64,000 nucleotides of DNA, taken from NCBI GenBank assembly GCA_028023455.1, contig JAQFVV010013340.1, positions 1 to 64,000 of the forward strand. Reading direction: 5' to 3'. This DNA is from Epiperipatus broadwayi (Eukaryota; Onychophora; Udeonychophora; Euonychophora; Peripatidae). The position numbers were made by a program, and so were the translations under genes. The notes beneath the pieces are model-generated. The model saw nothing but the letters and a program-made list of their open reading frames with translations. It did no database searches and was not told the origin of the DNA. Below are positions 27,359 through 37,393 of this stretch, in pieces (within the stretch, counting starts at the first letter, position 1; each line of letters starts with the position of its first letter).

Positions 27359-28529
27359 TGTACCGGTCGGTTTTGTCTGTTCATATAACAAGATCTAGCG
27401 TCTAGGCAAAAGTACCTCGAGTCCAATCATGTGCAAGATACATAATTCAGGAACACTCATGAACTCTGCCCTATTTGCCTATTTTCCAGATCTACCAACT
27501 TATGAGCAACATTTCCAATGATACTGATCTAATTTATTTCTACCCACCGGCATCACAAAGTCATGACACAAAAAGACTTATTTGAACTTTATTCATGTAT
27601 AGAATATTATTAATTTTCGATCATCTAGTAAATGAAACCCTTTATATGACATCAAAATTATTTCTATTCAATAAATGAAATAATGACTTAGATATTTAGT
27701 AATATGTATAAGATTTATTAAGTTAACTTGAGATATATATATATATAATTGATTGCAAACATTATTTGTGTTAAAATGTAAATAAAATGGGTATTTATCT
27801 CTCTTTGATGACATTAACCTCTCTTATAATGCTACAAAAAATGAACATATTTAATCAGTAATAAATAATTTGTTCCAATGCAGCTATTTATATGTCAATA
27901 ATTAATAGATGTTATGGGATACCTAAGATTTTTAATAATAGTGCTAGACTACAGATATTTAAAGTTCTTTAAATCCACCATTAATAAAACAACAGCACTT
28001 GAACCAATACATAAGTTTATTGAGTTTGTTGGCAAACAGTAATTATGTTTAATTAATAAAATAGCATTCGCATTTGTGAAATAAGAACATTGTGGGAAGC
28101 TAATTTAGGAAATAATAATTATGGCAGCAATATCGTATCTGAAAGTGTGAATGAAATGTAAAAAAATGGCAATCCATTTAGCATAATCATAGCAGTATGG
28201 TTTAGGAGCATTGATAGGCTTTAAAGAGAATGAAATATAGGAGAGTGGCACGTGTATGATGGCAATGGAGAGATCTATTCTGAGATCCAAGAAGATGCTT
28301 CAATTTACAGTTAAAGAAGGTGACTCTCTGCAAACATTGGCAGGGTCGGGTCATAACCAATGAAGAATGCGCTTTATTGAATCGCCATAGGTTGGACTTT
28401 TGCCAGAGCGAACCGTATGCAATAATATCTAGTGCTGAAGAAGTCCAAAGGGGTTTGCCAAACCTTGTCCTTGGTATTGGAAGTAAACATGAATGAAGCA
28501 CAAATATATATAAAACTAAAGGCTGGTAT

Positions 28530-29450
28530 ACACATAACGCTTGTATTAATATAAATGTATAAACTTAACTAAGAAATAAAGAATTATTGCCTATCTTTAT
28601 TGATAAAAACCCAGCATACCGATATGATTTAAGTTACTATGTGGATATGGAAGAATTACATTTAGTGCTAATATAATAGCTTATAGAACTAGAATACCCC
28701 CCCTTTATATTACTTTAACTTACACATATACTTCCCACAATGTATGACTAATATAAATCTTTGGTTTTGAATGCCTTAATAAATAGATAATTTTCACATT
28801 ATTAGATATATATAAAGTCAGTGGTGGTTAGTGATTTCAAGAAAGCAATATTAATTTAACTCATATAAAATATTTAAAGTTTTAGAAGTTAGCGCTATTA
28901 TTTGATTAATAAAAAAAAAACACATTTCTAAGAAAACAGATTTTTGCTTAGCTTTCTTTCGAAAATAACATTGTACAGTAATTATCAGATTCTGATTTTA
29001 TGTCCCCAGACTTGCAGGCACCTGCTATAATAAGAATAACAAATTTTTTTTAAAAAAAATACTAGATTAATTACCCTCTGAAAAGTAACAAAGGTTTTCT
29101 TTTATTAAAAGAGATAGCGTAAGCATTTACGATTCTGGGGGAAATTATCAACATATAATTTAGTATATGAAAATATAAAATATAATAATGAAAATAAAGT
29201 AGTGCCGCATAAACATGAAATCAAAAAATAATAATTATTCAGGAGAGGTTTAATGTAGGAGAGATTACAGCTAAGTTATATAGAGAGAACAAGGTACAAT
29301 TAACTAAAAGGTAAAAATTTTACAGATTAATTCATACTTAATATTAAATTTTACAAATAAAAAAGGCTTTACAAAATGTTTAACGAAACAGATAGGTGAG
29401 AGTTAAAATTATTCATGGTAACTTTAAGAGTCTAGCAGCATTTGAAATGA
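28530..29450. other. Interior of element C, no coding content seen
   Basis: A+T-rich with short runs. It should correspond to the poorly conserved middle of the 3-kb repeat. Individual bases cannot be aligned to A or B by eye. Confidence 0.35.
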
Positions 29451-29915
29451 TTACCTCTGTACAAACATGGCTGCCCTTTTGAACGTTTTCAGATTTCCCT
29501 CGGAGAACTAGATCTAGTGGACGAGCATAATTATTGAGGCAGGTAGTAAGTTCAGTATTTAACAAACAGGCATATAGTTATAGTCTATGAGTATCAGGAT
29601 CCATGGGCACAGATTTCAGGGAAGGCCATCTCGAATGGCGAGAAAGGTAAAGTGGATTTACTCATGACACATTGAAATTAAACGAACTCAAATTTTTGGC
29701 GACTGCTCTCCTTGACTGTCTTAGTTCCTCTGTTAAAATATATCATAATTATCCCATGCCTTGGTATTTGTGGAATCCCTTCTTGATTGGTCATTGCTAA
29801 TCATTTTCTTTAGTCTAATTTCCTAAAGAATTTCTATACAAGCTTTTACACATTGTAATGGAAGATGCCATTGTTAGATAAGTGTTTAAACTGAAATTAA
29901 TTTGATAAAAAAAAA

Positions 29916-30546
29916 ATGTTTGTGACAAAAGTTAGAGGAATTAATCTATGTTCAGAGGAGGGGTTATTTAGGGAGGAAATGGAGTGTATAAAAAATGAGG
30001 CAATAAAAAATGATTATCCAATTAAGATTATTAATAAATTATGTGGAAAAAAGAATATAGACAAAATTGAGAGGAAATTGAGAAAAAAGAAAGAAAAAAA
30101 GATGGAATTTATGTATAGTGGGTATAAAGTGTCAAAAAGTACTTTTTTTTAAGATTAAAAAGATAATGAGGGATATGAATAAGAAATATGGTAAGGAATG
30201 TGGTTTATTGTTGAAACCAGTATATAAAAGAAAATGTAATTTAGGTAATTTGATAAGAAATAGGAATGTTGAAAACATGAATGGTATTTATAAAATAGAA
30301 TGTTTGGATTGTAAAAAAGAGAATAAAGATGTATCATATATTGGTACAACAAAGAACAAATTAGAGACAAGATTGAAACAGCATTTGAGAGATAGGAATT
30401 CTAATGTAAATATACATAGTAAGGAATTTGGACATATAGATTTTAAGATTAAAATGTTGGAGGGGGTTAGATTGTATAAAGAAAGAATGGTAAAAGAGAG
30501 TTTATATATAAAAAGATATAAACCTGTTTTAAATAGAATTGGATAA
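29916..30546 (+). pseudogene. Penelope-like polyprotein C-terminus with GIY-YIG nuclease, one frameshift
   Basis: In Penelope-like elements one protein carries a reverse transcriptase followed by a GIY-YIG endonuclease used for integration. Here the first frame (29916-30152) holds the end of the RT region, with GLFREEMECIKNEAIKNDYP resembling the segment after the thumb. The second frame (to 30546) holds the nuclease: NGIYKIECLDC supplies the GIY motif, VSYIGTT the YIG motif, LETRLKQHLRD the conserved Arg/His helix, then EFGHIDF and the later Glu-containing helix (MVKESLYIKRY). The CxxC before YIG (CLDC) is typical of this family. The frames are joined by one extra T in the T8 run at 30143-30150; with seven Ts the frame would be continuous. 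The nuclease itself reads through to a normal stop. Confidence 0.8.
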
Positions 30547-30841
30547 GACATGAATAAAGAATTTTTTGGAAATAAATTCATTTTTGAAGTATATAAGAAA
30601 GAAAAAGGAAATAAGTTTTTTTATTGTAACAATTGGTTTTTTGGATAAAAAATGTAAAAAGGGAAAGTTTTTTGAGAAGGGAGTCAAGTAAGTGTGGTGT
30701 ATGTTTTGTGTTTTTAATTTAATTGATTTTAATGTATTTTATTTATTTTTAAATTTTATGGGGTTTATATGCTTTATATTGTTTTTGATTATTTTTGTTT
30801 TTATTATGTGAAGTTTGTTTATAATGTAATGTTTTTTCTAG

Positions 30842-30895
30842 ATCCTTGAAAATGACTATAGAGTAAAGATAGTCGAAACGTTGGAAATAAGTGGA
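30842..30895 (+). ncRNA. Hammerhead-ribozyme-like relic at the PLE 3' end
   Basis: Pattern: GATCC, then TTGAAAA (box 1, expected CTGANGA), then T, a six-pair helix GACTAT / ATAGTC around loop AGAGTAAAG, then GAAAC-GTT (box 2, with the self-complementary ACGT start of stem III), then GGAAAT. Stem I UCC/GGA closes three pairs. C3 and G8 are both changed (to U and A), which keeps a Watson-Crick partner for that tertiary pair, but there is one extra base before stem II. It is probably a decayed ribozyme. Hammerheads at this position are known in Penelope-like elements. Confidence 0.45.
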
Positions 30896-31560
30896 TATAT
30901 ATATATATACATCAAATAAAGTTTTTGACAAGAAAAGAAGTGATTTTTAATTATAGAATTATATGAAAAGTAAATCAATTAAGTTTAGTTTCTAATTTTG
31001 ATTTTAGAGAAACTTTTAATTAAATTTATTTTAGAAGATTATACAAGATTACGTTTCTCACCTTTAATTAATTTTGACTAATTACAATCGCATCTTCCAT
31101 ATTGGATTTAAAATAAAAGTAGAGTTTAATAGCAAAAATAACTTAAAACAAAATTTTATAGAATGACAGATAACGAACATTTTGTAGTAATTATTTGCTC
31201 ATTATGTTTGTCTCTACAATATCTCTGTATATGAGCTGCAATCAATAAATAACCACTATAACTTTTATAAAATAAAAAATACAGAACATATAATATATTT
31301 TGATATTATAAGTCCGTTATAATTAATCCCCCGTTACCTATTGCGCATACATATTTCCTCTTTAAATACTATATTTATTACTTTTATTTGTGTGTGTGTG
31401 TATTTAAATTCAGATATTTATGCATATATCTTCGTTAATAAGTATGTTAGTTAATAATAATCAAAAAAAAAAAGAACAAAAAAATGTGTTAGTGAACAGA
31501 ATATATACGCAAGAATAGGGTTTGAATTTAGCTTGGTAGCGGAAGATTTGAGGTGGGCTG

Positions 31561-31593
31561 TGAAGCGCAATCTGAATCTCAGATTCCGCTTCA
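31561..31593. other. Terminal hairpin of element C
   Basis: The outer stem is TGAAGCG / CGCTTCA. The inner stem is AATCTGA / TCAGATT. Loop is ATC, with one C-C mismatch between stems. Relative to element B, several stem positions changed on both sides so that pairing is kept. An (AT)n run follows directly. Confidence 0.85.
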
Positions 31594-31639
31594 ATATATA
31601 TATATATATTATTGACAAAACGGCAAACCATTTCATCTT

Positions 31640-32244
31640 TAAAATATTACATTTAAACAGTGAGAATATTATTATTATTTATAAGTTTAATAATATTTCT
31701 TGCGTTTTATATATATATGTAGAGAAAAAGCACTATTTATTTTTTAACATTCAATTGAAAAATGAAAACTAAATTAATTATATTGTTTATTTTATTACTC
31801 CGGGTTAAAAATGAAATTATTGAAAACGCTTTATTTTATATGAAAATATTGACTCAAAAAAAGTTTAAAATAATCTTATTCTAGAAGATCTTTTTCTAGT
31901 TGATTTACTTTATCAAAATGAAAAAAAAAGTCATTTCAAATAAAATATTTTTTTAAATTTAAATTCTTCTTATTCTATAACTCTTCTGCATTATATACAT
32001 ATATGCATGCACTAACGCTTTGATTTTTTACATTTATCATCTAAATTTGTTCTTTAATTAAGATATTTAGGTACGAAAAAAATATATCGACTTCTGGTGG
32101 CCAAACTGATTTGGGTGATAAAACTTGATATGTTTCTTGTTATAGATCAATGAAAAAAATAATTGTTTTTTAATTCTGTAAATAATATTATTGGGCTGTA
32201 AATTTATAAATAAACTTTCTAAATAATCTCATGATAATTGATTA

Positions 32245-32250
<6 letters not shown>
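31640..32250. other. A+T-rich spacer, nothing recognised
   Basis: Small (AT)n tracts and composition-driven short open frames only. Confidence 0.4.
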
Positions 32251-32276
<26 letters not shown>

Positions 32277-32280
<4 letters not shown>

Positions 32281-32357
32281 AAAACAAAAATTCCAAAATC
32301 TCTTAAGTAAAATATATATATATTTAAAAACAAAAATTCCAAAATCTCTTAAGTTAA
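32277..32357. repeat. 46-bp tandem duplication
   Basis: TTTAAAAACAAAAATTCCAA followed by AATCTCTTAAGT is repeated almost exactly at 32277 and 32323, each preceded by (AT)n. Confidence 0.9.
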
Positions 32358-32404
32358 ATTACAAATGTAATGTATATACTGAACTTTAAATGTAATTAGT
32401 AAAG

Positions 32405-32575
32405 ATATGATAATAGTCTTTCAAGCTCCATTCAGCCCGAAATATGCATATTGGAGATTTTTTTTTTGTCTTTTCAACATGTATGTTGTCCTGTGTATTG
32501 ATAATATAAGATGAAGTGGATAGCTGAATGAAGCTTGAAAGTTCAAACAGGTAAAACTCTCCATACATATTGTCA
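32405..32575 (+). repeat. Eroded member of the 53-58 kb hammerhead repeat family
   Basis: GATAATAGTC, then CCCGAAATATGCATATTGGA, follow the order of the family seen at 53041, 55642 and 58546. The second box plus a perfect self-complementary stem III (ATATGCATAT) and the start of stem I (TTGG) remain. The first box is lost. Downstream, AACATGTATGTTGTCCTGTG and AGCTTGAAAGTTCAAA match the rest of the family unit. Confidence 0.55.
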
Positions 32576-32639
32576 CTCAGTGAATGCCAGAGTAATCAGT
32601 GGATGTTAAAAGGCTTCTGAATAAAATCCCCACCTAGTG

Positions 32640-32685
32640 ATCCACAGACTAGTTTCTGGCATGTGGCCTTCATCAGTGAGACACC
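32640..32685 (-). ncRNA. Hammerhead-like motif, tandem-array unit 1
   Basis: Minus strand: an intact first box CTGATGA (32676-32670), a stem II candidate GGC / GCC, and GAAA (32656-32653) that runs into ACTAGT, a six-base self-complementary sequence giving a dimer-type stem III. C17 is at 32647, then TGTGG. Stem I pairs partly (A-U, C-G, mismatch, C-G). The weak point is an A-A opposition at the base of stem II (position 10.1/11.1). Confidence 0.5.
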
Positions 32686-33042
32686 TTGTATCTGACAGCA
32701 CTGCACCTAGATCTTAAAATTTGATGCAACCCTCCAAACTAGGAGTCTTAAATTTAAAACACTATAATATTTTCAATCCAAGCTCATTAGCTTATATAGT
32801 CATATAGGTCTGAACTCAGTTCAGTACATATACATTTTGGTGTCTTTGGTTCTTTAATAACCATATCCACCATTATCCTATTAGACACTATTGGTTTTAA
32901 GCCAATAAACATCATATGATCAATATTTTTATGCTTACTTATAACTGCTATTCAAACATTGCCACTCCCTGCAAGCCATTGTAATCAATGGATGCCAGAA
33001 GGCTTGTGCATTAAATCTCCATCTAGCGCCTACTCATCCAAT

Positions 33043-33086
33043 ATCCCCAGACTAGTGTCTGGCTTATGGCCTTCATAAGTGAGGAG
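33043..33086 (-). ncRNA. Hammerhead-like motif, tandem-array unit 2 (mutated core)
   Basis: Stem I pairs well: TCCTCA before the first box against TGGGGA after the predicted cleavage site (six pairs, one G-U). The first box is CTTATGA (G5 to U) and the second is GACA, so the core is damaged. The ACTAGT palindrome is kept. Confidence 0.5.
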
Positions 33087-33502
33087 CCTTGGATCTGAGA
33101 GCACTGCACCTAGATCTTAGGTGTAAAGCAACCTTTCAGAAACAACCTTTATCTCTACTTAACTACAAAACTATGGGCCATATATTGAAAACTCTATAAT
33201 ATTTTCAATCCAAGCTCATTAGCTTATATAGTCATATAGATCTGAACTCAGTTCAGTACTCATACATTTTGGTGTCCTTGACTTTTTAATAACCATAGCC
33301 ACCAGTATTCTTTTATGCAGGATTAGTTTAAAATGAATAAACATTCCATGATCACCATTTCTTATGCTTTTTTGCAACTGTTATTCAAACATTGCCACTC
33401 CCTGCAAGCCAGTGTAATCAATGGATGCCAGAAGGCTTGTGCATAAAATCCCCATCTAGTGCCTACTCATCCAATATGTCCAGACTAGTTTCTGGTTTGT
33501 GG

Positions 33503-33735
33503 TTTTGAATGAGTAGGCACTAGATGGGAACTAGTCTGGGCATAGTGGATGAGTAAGCACTAGATGAGAATTTTATGCCCATACCTTCTGGTATCCATAG
33601 AATACTTTGGCTTTCACTGTGTGGCAATAAGTATGGAGATTTTTTATCTCTTTGAATATCAGTTATAAGTAAGCATAAGAAATGGTGATCAGGTGATGTT
33701 TGTTGACTTAAAGCTGAAAAGTCTGTGTCCAAATC
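33503..33735 (+). repeat. Inverted partial unit closing the tandem array
   Basis: TGAGTAGGCACTAGATGGGA, then AACTAGTCTGG, then GCCCATACCTTCTGGTATCC, are the reverse complement of the preceding unit. The first box is missing at the junction, so the two partial ribozymes meet head to head near 33500. Confidence 0.75.
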
Positions 33736-33739
33736 CATT

Positions 33740-34490
33740 CTAATATGTTACGTTGTATTCTACTAAATTTTAATTATAAATGGAATTCAAATTTTCAATG
33801 TAATATGCATCCTCAATTTATTTGAACTACTGCATATCATGCTAATGTTTGAATAACAACAGTTTTGTTCAGGATCTATCCCATGCAAAAGAAAACAGAT
33901 TAATTTGAGAATTATGTTTAGGTTTTTTATATTGACTAATATATATATATATATATATTGAAACAGACAGATCGAAGAATCGATCTTAGTTTCATGATTG
34001 TCATTTAAGAACGGTAATTCTAAACCACTATTTACCCGCAATGAGACTTTTTCTATTCCAAGCCACCTAGATTTTAAGTTATTTATTTTGTGTTTGTTTA
34101 AAAAAAGAATTTAATGTAAAGAGTATGAGTATAAATGTCACAAATCATGATGAATAATATCCGTGTGTGTGTGGTTTGTGGATTTATATTAGCTCAATTT
34201 AAAAGTTTCAATTGCGTGGATATTTTCTTTAAATTTTAATTTTGCAAATTATACAAAGTCATTTAAAAATGCTGATCAAAAGTCACATTCCTTTGATCAG
34301 TATTTTTAATCAAAATCTTACTTGAACAAATGTATAGAATAATTAATTTGTACTTCGATAAATTAAGATAATGAATGTATATTTTTGTATTCACGAATTC
34401 CGATGTAATTGTTTTGTCAATTTAGAATCATGTATTAAATTTAAAAATAAATGAGAAACGCAGAACTCTTATCAAGAAAGGCAAATGCTA
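33740..34490. other. A+T-rich spacer, nothing recognised
   Basis: It includes a small (AT)n tract at 33940-33958 and a short imperfect inverted repeat around 34270-34310 (TGATCAAAAGTCACATTCCT area). No gene is seen. Confidence 0.4.
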
Positions 34491-34499
34491 TTGTATAGT

Positions 34500-34860
34500 C
34501 AAAAATTAGATATTGCTGGAGGCCGAAATCAAAGGAGGCGGAGTTATGAACAAAAACTAGGCAGAAAGGTCAACAGTAGCCATCTTAGAAGACACTCTAA
34601 CTTTTGATTTGGCTGTGTTTGGATCGTCTCAAACTACAGCAAAGTAGTTGTTCCAGAGAAATCACTTCAACCGTTATTAAGAAGTTGCCCGGTAAACTGC
34701 AATCATGATGGGCTGAGTCCAAGAAACTGATTCCTGTTCTGCCAATTTAAATCTTTCATACCGCTGATCTGTAATGTTTTCCGTGCTTCCAGTCTTCCAA
34801 ATTCCAACATTTAAATTAACCATGCCGTTCTAAGAAATTCAAAATGCGCGCCTACGTTCT
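34500..34860 (+). promoter_or_regulatory. GC-richer block, weak promoter candidate
   Basis: Composition rises and CpGs appear (GGAGGCGGAGTTATG, GGATCGTCTC, TGCCCGG). GTAGCCATCTTAG near 34579 contains, on the minus strand, AAGATGGC, the core of a YY1 site that often lies near metazoan start sites. No TATA box is placed convincingly. This is suggestive only. Confidence 0.2.
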
Positions 34861-34906
34861 TCATACATATCACCGCAAGAAGAAAAGCCGGACGAAGAAA
34901 GAATGG
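34844..34906 (+). CDS. Candidate short first coding exon with a splice donor
   Basis: The open frame begins ATGCGCGCC and reads MRAYVLHTYHRKKKSRTKKE, followed by TGGTAACTTTT. A donor GTAACT sits just after the last codons, so this could be a 5' coding exon of a gene lying largely outside or far downstream. It has high Arg/Lys content and G+C content above its surroundings. I do not recognise the peptide. The alternative is a transposon remnant or chance. No acceptor or second exon can be assigned with confidence. Confidence 0.2.
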
Positions 34907-35539
34907 TAACTTTTGTTACATGAACTTTTTAACTTTCCTCTCAGTAATAATTTTAAATTTAATCTGTTAACCTAATTAATTGCATGTAAATTTCTTGTTT
35001 TCCATTTGAAAATGTTACACAAAAACCTGTCAGTAAATGTCTTCTCTAATATTTCTGTGCTCTAGTCTTTCGATGATAATTATTAATATTTGTGCCTACT
35101 AATAATCCATTTGTGAATACATTTATATTTTTACTATTACTTATTTTACAAACAAAACGATGCCAATAATAATATTTCTCAACTCTAATTAAAGTCAGTA
35201 AAGTTTATCTCATAATATTTATTATACTCAGTTTAAAAGTAATTTTCTTTTATCGAACTAAAAATTGTTTCATTTATGTTGAGTTGAGAAATATTCAAGT
35301 ATTTTTATTGTTTCTTTTACTTTGTCATATTTTAATCTATACTCCAAATCTCAAATACTTAAAATAGTCTAAAATTTTATTATAATCTTTTGTTATATAT
35401 TATTACGGAGTAAGAATAATAATTTATTATTACCTTCCGAACAATCTAGGGAGTTATGGGTTTCAGAGTAAATTTAATTAATTATTACTTTTGCGATCAT
35501 TTGATTTCGCCATGTTTTATTGAATAGTTATATCGGACT

Positions 35540-35836
35540 GTTGCGTAGAAAATGTTACGGAGAGAAAGGGTTTTATATAATTTCGTTTTAAAATCCACTT
35601 CCGGTCAATCTTCTTCGATGTTACTGTGGCAATGCCATTACCTTCGCTTAAGTTGGTGTCTCGTTTTACTACCACATGGAGAGAAAGAAATTCTTCTCCA
35701 GGTAATCTCTTGGATCACCGGGGTTCGAAAATGAGCCCGGCTGGTTGTAGTGTCCCGGATCTACTTGGGGGCATTAAGACTTGTCAAAGTACAAGCCTCC
35801 CGGTATTCTGTCCATGCACCACAAGTTATTATTTGT
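35540..35836 (+). other. GC/CpG-richer block with overlapping open frames
   Basis: Two frames are open (60 and 70 codons), for example RGSKMSPAGCSVPDLLGGIK and STSLPVFCPCTTSYYL. A possible donor follows CCAG at 35700 (GTAATC). CCGG and CCCGG sites are dense relative to the window. It may be an exon or promoter-proximal sequence together with 34500-34906, or an imported repeat. The protein is unrecognised. Confidence 0.25.
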
Positions 35837-35839
35837 AGT

Positions 35840-36495
35840 ATACCTTAATCCCTGCAACCATCAGTACATCAATATTATATATTATATTTTTATATAAAAC
35901 CGCCTCCCATTTATCCGTATACGCAATGGTTTGAAACTATTAAAATAAAACAACTTAATAAAAACTAGTAGATAAATATTTTAAGTGCTCCAATTACTCT
36001 GATTCTCATATCAACCTGTACAACCATTTAAACATATAAATATTGGCATGAGTTTGTTAATCAGTACAAACCGATTATTGATGACTAGCAGCAATTTATT
36101 ATAAATACATATGAGAGTTTTACCGTACCTGTAAATAATATTATTCAATGCTTTCAATAATTTATTAAAAATTTATCTAACCTAATTTTGTCTCTCTTGC
36201 ATTATTACTCTCGAAACCTAGTCAACCACCTGCTGTCTGTATCGACAACTTAAATATATACATCAAATTATTAGCCGTACCAATATCCCGAATATAAGAT
36301 ATCTATGAAATAGCTGATTGTAGATAATTTAGTCTGTGTTTTTTCGATGAGCTAGTAAAGGGAAAACCCCGTACCGTTGTAATGTTGTCATCAGTTAGTC
36401 ATGCCAGGGTTTTGGGTTTGAATTTAGTTTGCATTTTGGAATTTATTCCTAGACGTGGACTGGGTTTGAATTCGGATTACTGTGTGTGACTAAGC
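35840..36495. other. Spacer; tail of an unidentified (AT)n-linked repeat at its end
   Basis: Nothing is coding. GGGTTTGAATTTAGTTTG (36415) and GGGTTTGAATTCGG (36460) resemble tRNA B boxes. TTACCGGTACA at 36510, followed by (AT)n, resembles the outer terminus of elements A-C (ACCGGCACA / ACCGGTACA). It may be a fragment of that family. Confidence 0.35.
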
Positions 36496-36600
36496 ATGGT
36501 GGTTTTTACCGGTACAATATATATATATATATATATAATCAACACTACCCCAAATCCATCCAAAATTCAACCAGACCAGCATAAAAATAATATTAAAACA

Positions 36601-36660
36601 CATCCAAAGGTCTCCCTGCTACAAGCAGACTTCTCAAGTGTAAAGAACTACAAAAACTAC
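36601..36660 (-). ncRNA. Hammerhead relic at the 3' end of PLE 2
   Basis: Minus strand: CTTGAGAAGTCTGCTTGTAG, then CAGGGAGACCTTTGGATG. The pattern is a damaged first box (TTGAGAA), a helix CTGC / GCAG, and GAGAC where GAAAC is expected. The position is just beyond the nuclease frame, the same place as in PLE 1. Confidence 0.35.
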
Positions 36661-36669
36661 ACATATATA

Positions 36670-37175
36670 CAATATTAAAAATTACCCACAAATCCATTCA
36701 CTTCCCATCCACCCTTAATATTAAAAGAACTCTTAAATAAGTTAATTGCTTCAGAATAATAAATTTTCAATACTAAAGATTCTTTAATTCTTCTTTTGAT
36801 TTCATTTCTCTCAAAGAAGACAACCATAGCTTCATCAAAATCAATAGTGTGGCCTGTATCTTTTTCATGGACATAAAAAGCAGAACTAAGATATCTATTT
36901 TTAACTCTACTTTTATGAACCTTTAAAAGAATAAAGGTTCATAAGAGTTAAAAATAGATATTTTAGGTCTGCTTTGTATGTCCATGAAAATCTTTAATTC
37001 TTCTTTTGATTTTCATTTCTCTCAAAGAAAAAAACCTTAACTTCATCAAAATCATATGTGGCCTGTATCTTTTTCATGGACATACAAAGCAGAACTAAGA
37101 TATCCATTTTTAACGCTACTTTTATGAACCTTTATTTTTTGCTCCTCGTGTACATCTCCCTTATAATGTATAGTC
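36670..37175 (-). pseudogene. Penelope-like GIY-YIG C-terminal fragment with internal rearrangement
   Basis: Minus-strand reading gives YKGDVHEEQKIKVHKSSVKN, then SALYVHEKDTGHTIDFDEAM, then VVFFERNEIKRRIKESLVLK, then IYYSEAINLFKSSFNIKGGW. These match the part of PLE nucleases after the YIG motif (H....TGH.DF, R..E). The GIY-YIG motifs themselves are absent. About 145 bp are duplicated directly (36780-36922 and 36990-37132), with a shorter inverted copy between them (about 36925-36989). One copy of the duplicated segment keeps the better frame. It is dead. Confidence 0.7.
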
Positions 37176-37390
37176 TGTATAATCATGAAATATAGCTCTG
37201 TGTTAATTATATGTGGACAGATAAATTGTTAAATTAATTCTTGATGTAATATTAGTGTCTTATTTTATTGATGAATTACAACATTGTCCGAAATAAAATA
37301 ACTGTATGATATTTTCTTGATGAATGGAGAGTTTGTAGAAAAGATTATTTTATATTATTGCTGCTTAAACATGCACACACACATGTAATA
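37175..37390. other. Short spacer, nothing recognised
   Basis: A+T-rich with a small (CA) run just before the RTE tail. Confidence 0.4.
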
Positions 37391-37393
37391 TAA

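Larger units (their letters stand above)
29890..30950 (+). mobile_element. 5'-truncated Penelope-like element (GIY-YIG type)
   Basis: The fragment contains the end of a reverse transcriptase, a GIY-YIG endonuclease domain, a 3' untranslated region of about 300 bp and a terminal segment with a hammerhead-like motif (30842-30895) followed by (AT)n and AATAAAG. It is inserted within element C, so it is younger than C. Only the last part of the element is present; the 5' cut is near 29890. Confidence 0.75.
27359..31593 (-). mobile_element. Element C: older, inverted copy of the 3-kb repeat, split by a PLE insertion
   Basis: It begins TGTACCGGTCGG at 27359, the reverse complement of the A/B right end. 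About 220 bp of good inverted match to 27045-27263 follow. Order is kept with divergence further in: GATCATCTAGT near 27620, TTGGCAGGGTCGG near 28340 with CAATAAAGC-type sequence near 28375, AGATCTAGT near 29512, TACTCATGACACATTGA near 29658. It ends at 31593 in GGGCTGTGAAGC plus the terminal hairpin. Removing the Penelope-like fragment (about 29.89-30.95 kb) leaves about 3.2 kb, close to A and B. Both outer ends abut (AT)n. This copy is clearly the oldest of the three. Confidence 0.7.
32569..33500. repeat. Tandem array, units of about 390 and 433 bp plus a partial third
   Basis: Anchor ATTGCCACTCCCTGCAAGCC recurs at 32958 and 33392, and its diverged version ATTGTCACTCAGTG starts the first unit at 32569. 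Shared internal blocks are TTTTCAATCCAAGCTCATTA, GCTTATATAGTCATATAG and CTGAACTCAGTTCAGTAC. Each complete unit carries one hammerhead-like motif on the minus strand. This unit size and the one-ribozyme-per-unit layout resemble metazoan retrozymes. The array ends in an inverted partial unit (33503-33735). Confidence 0.8.
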
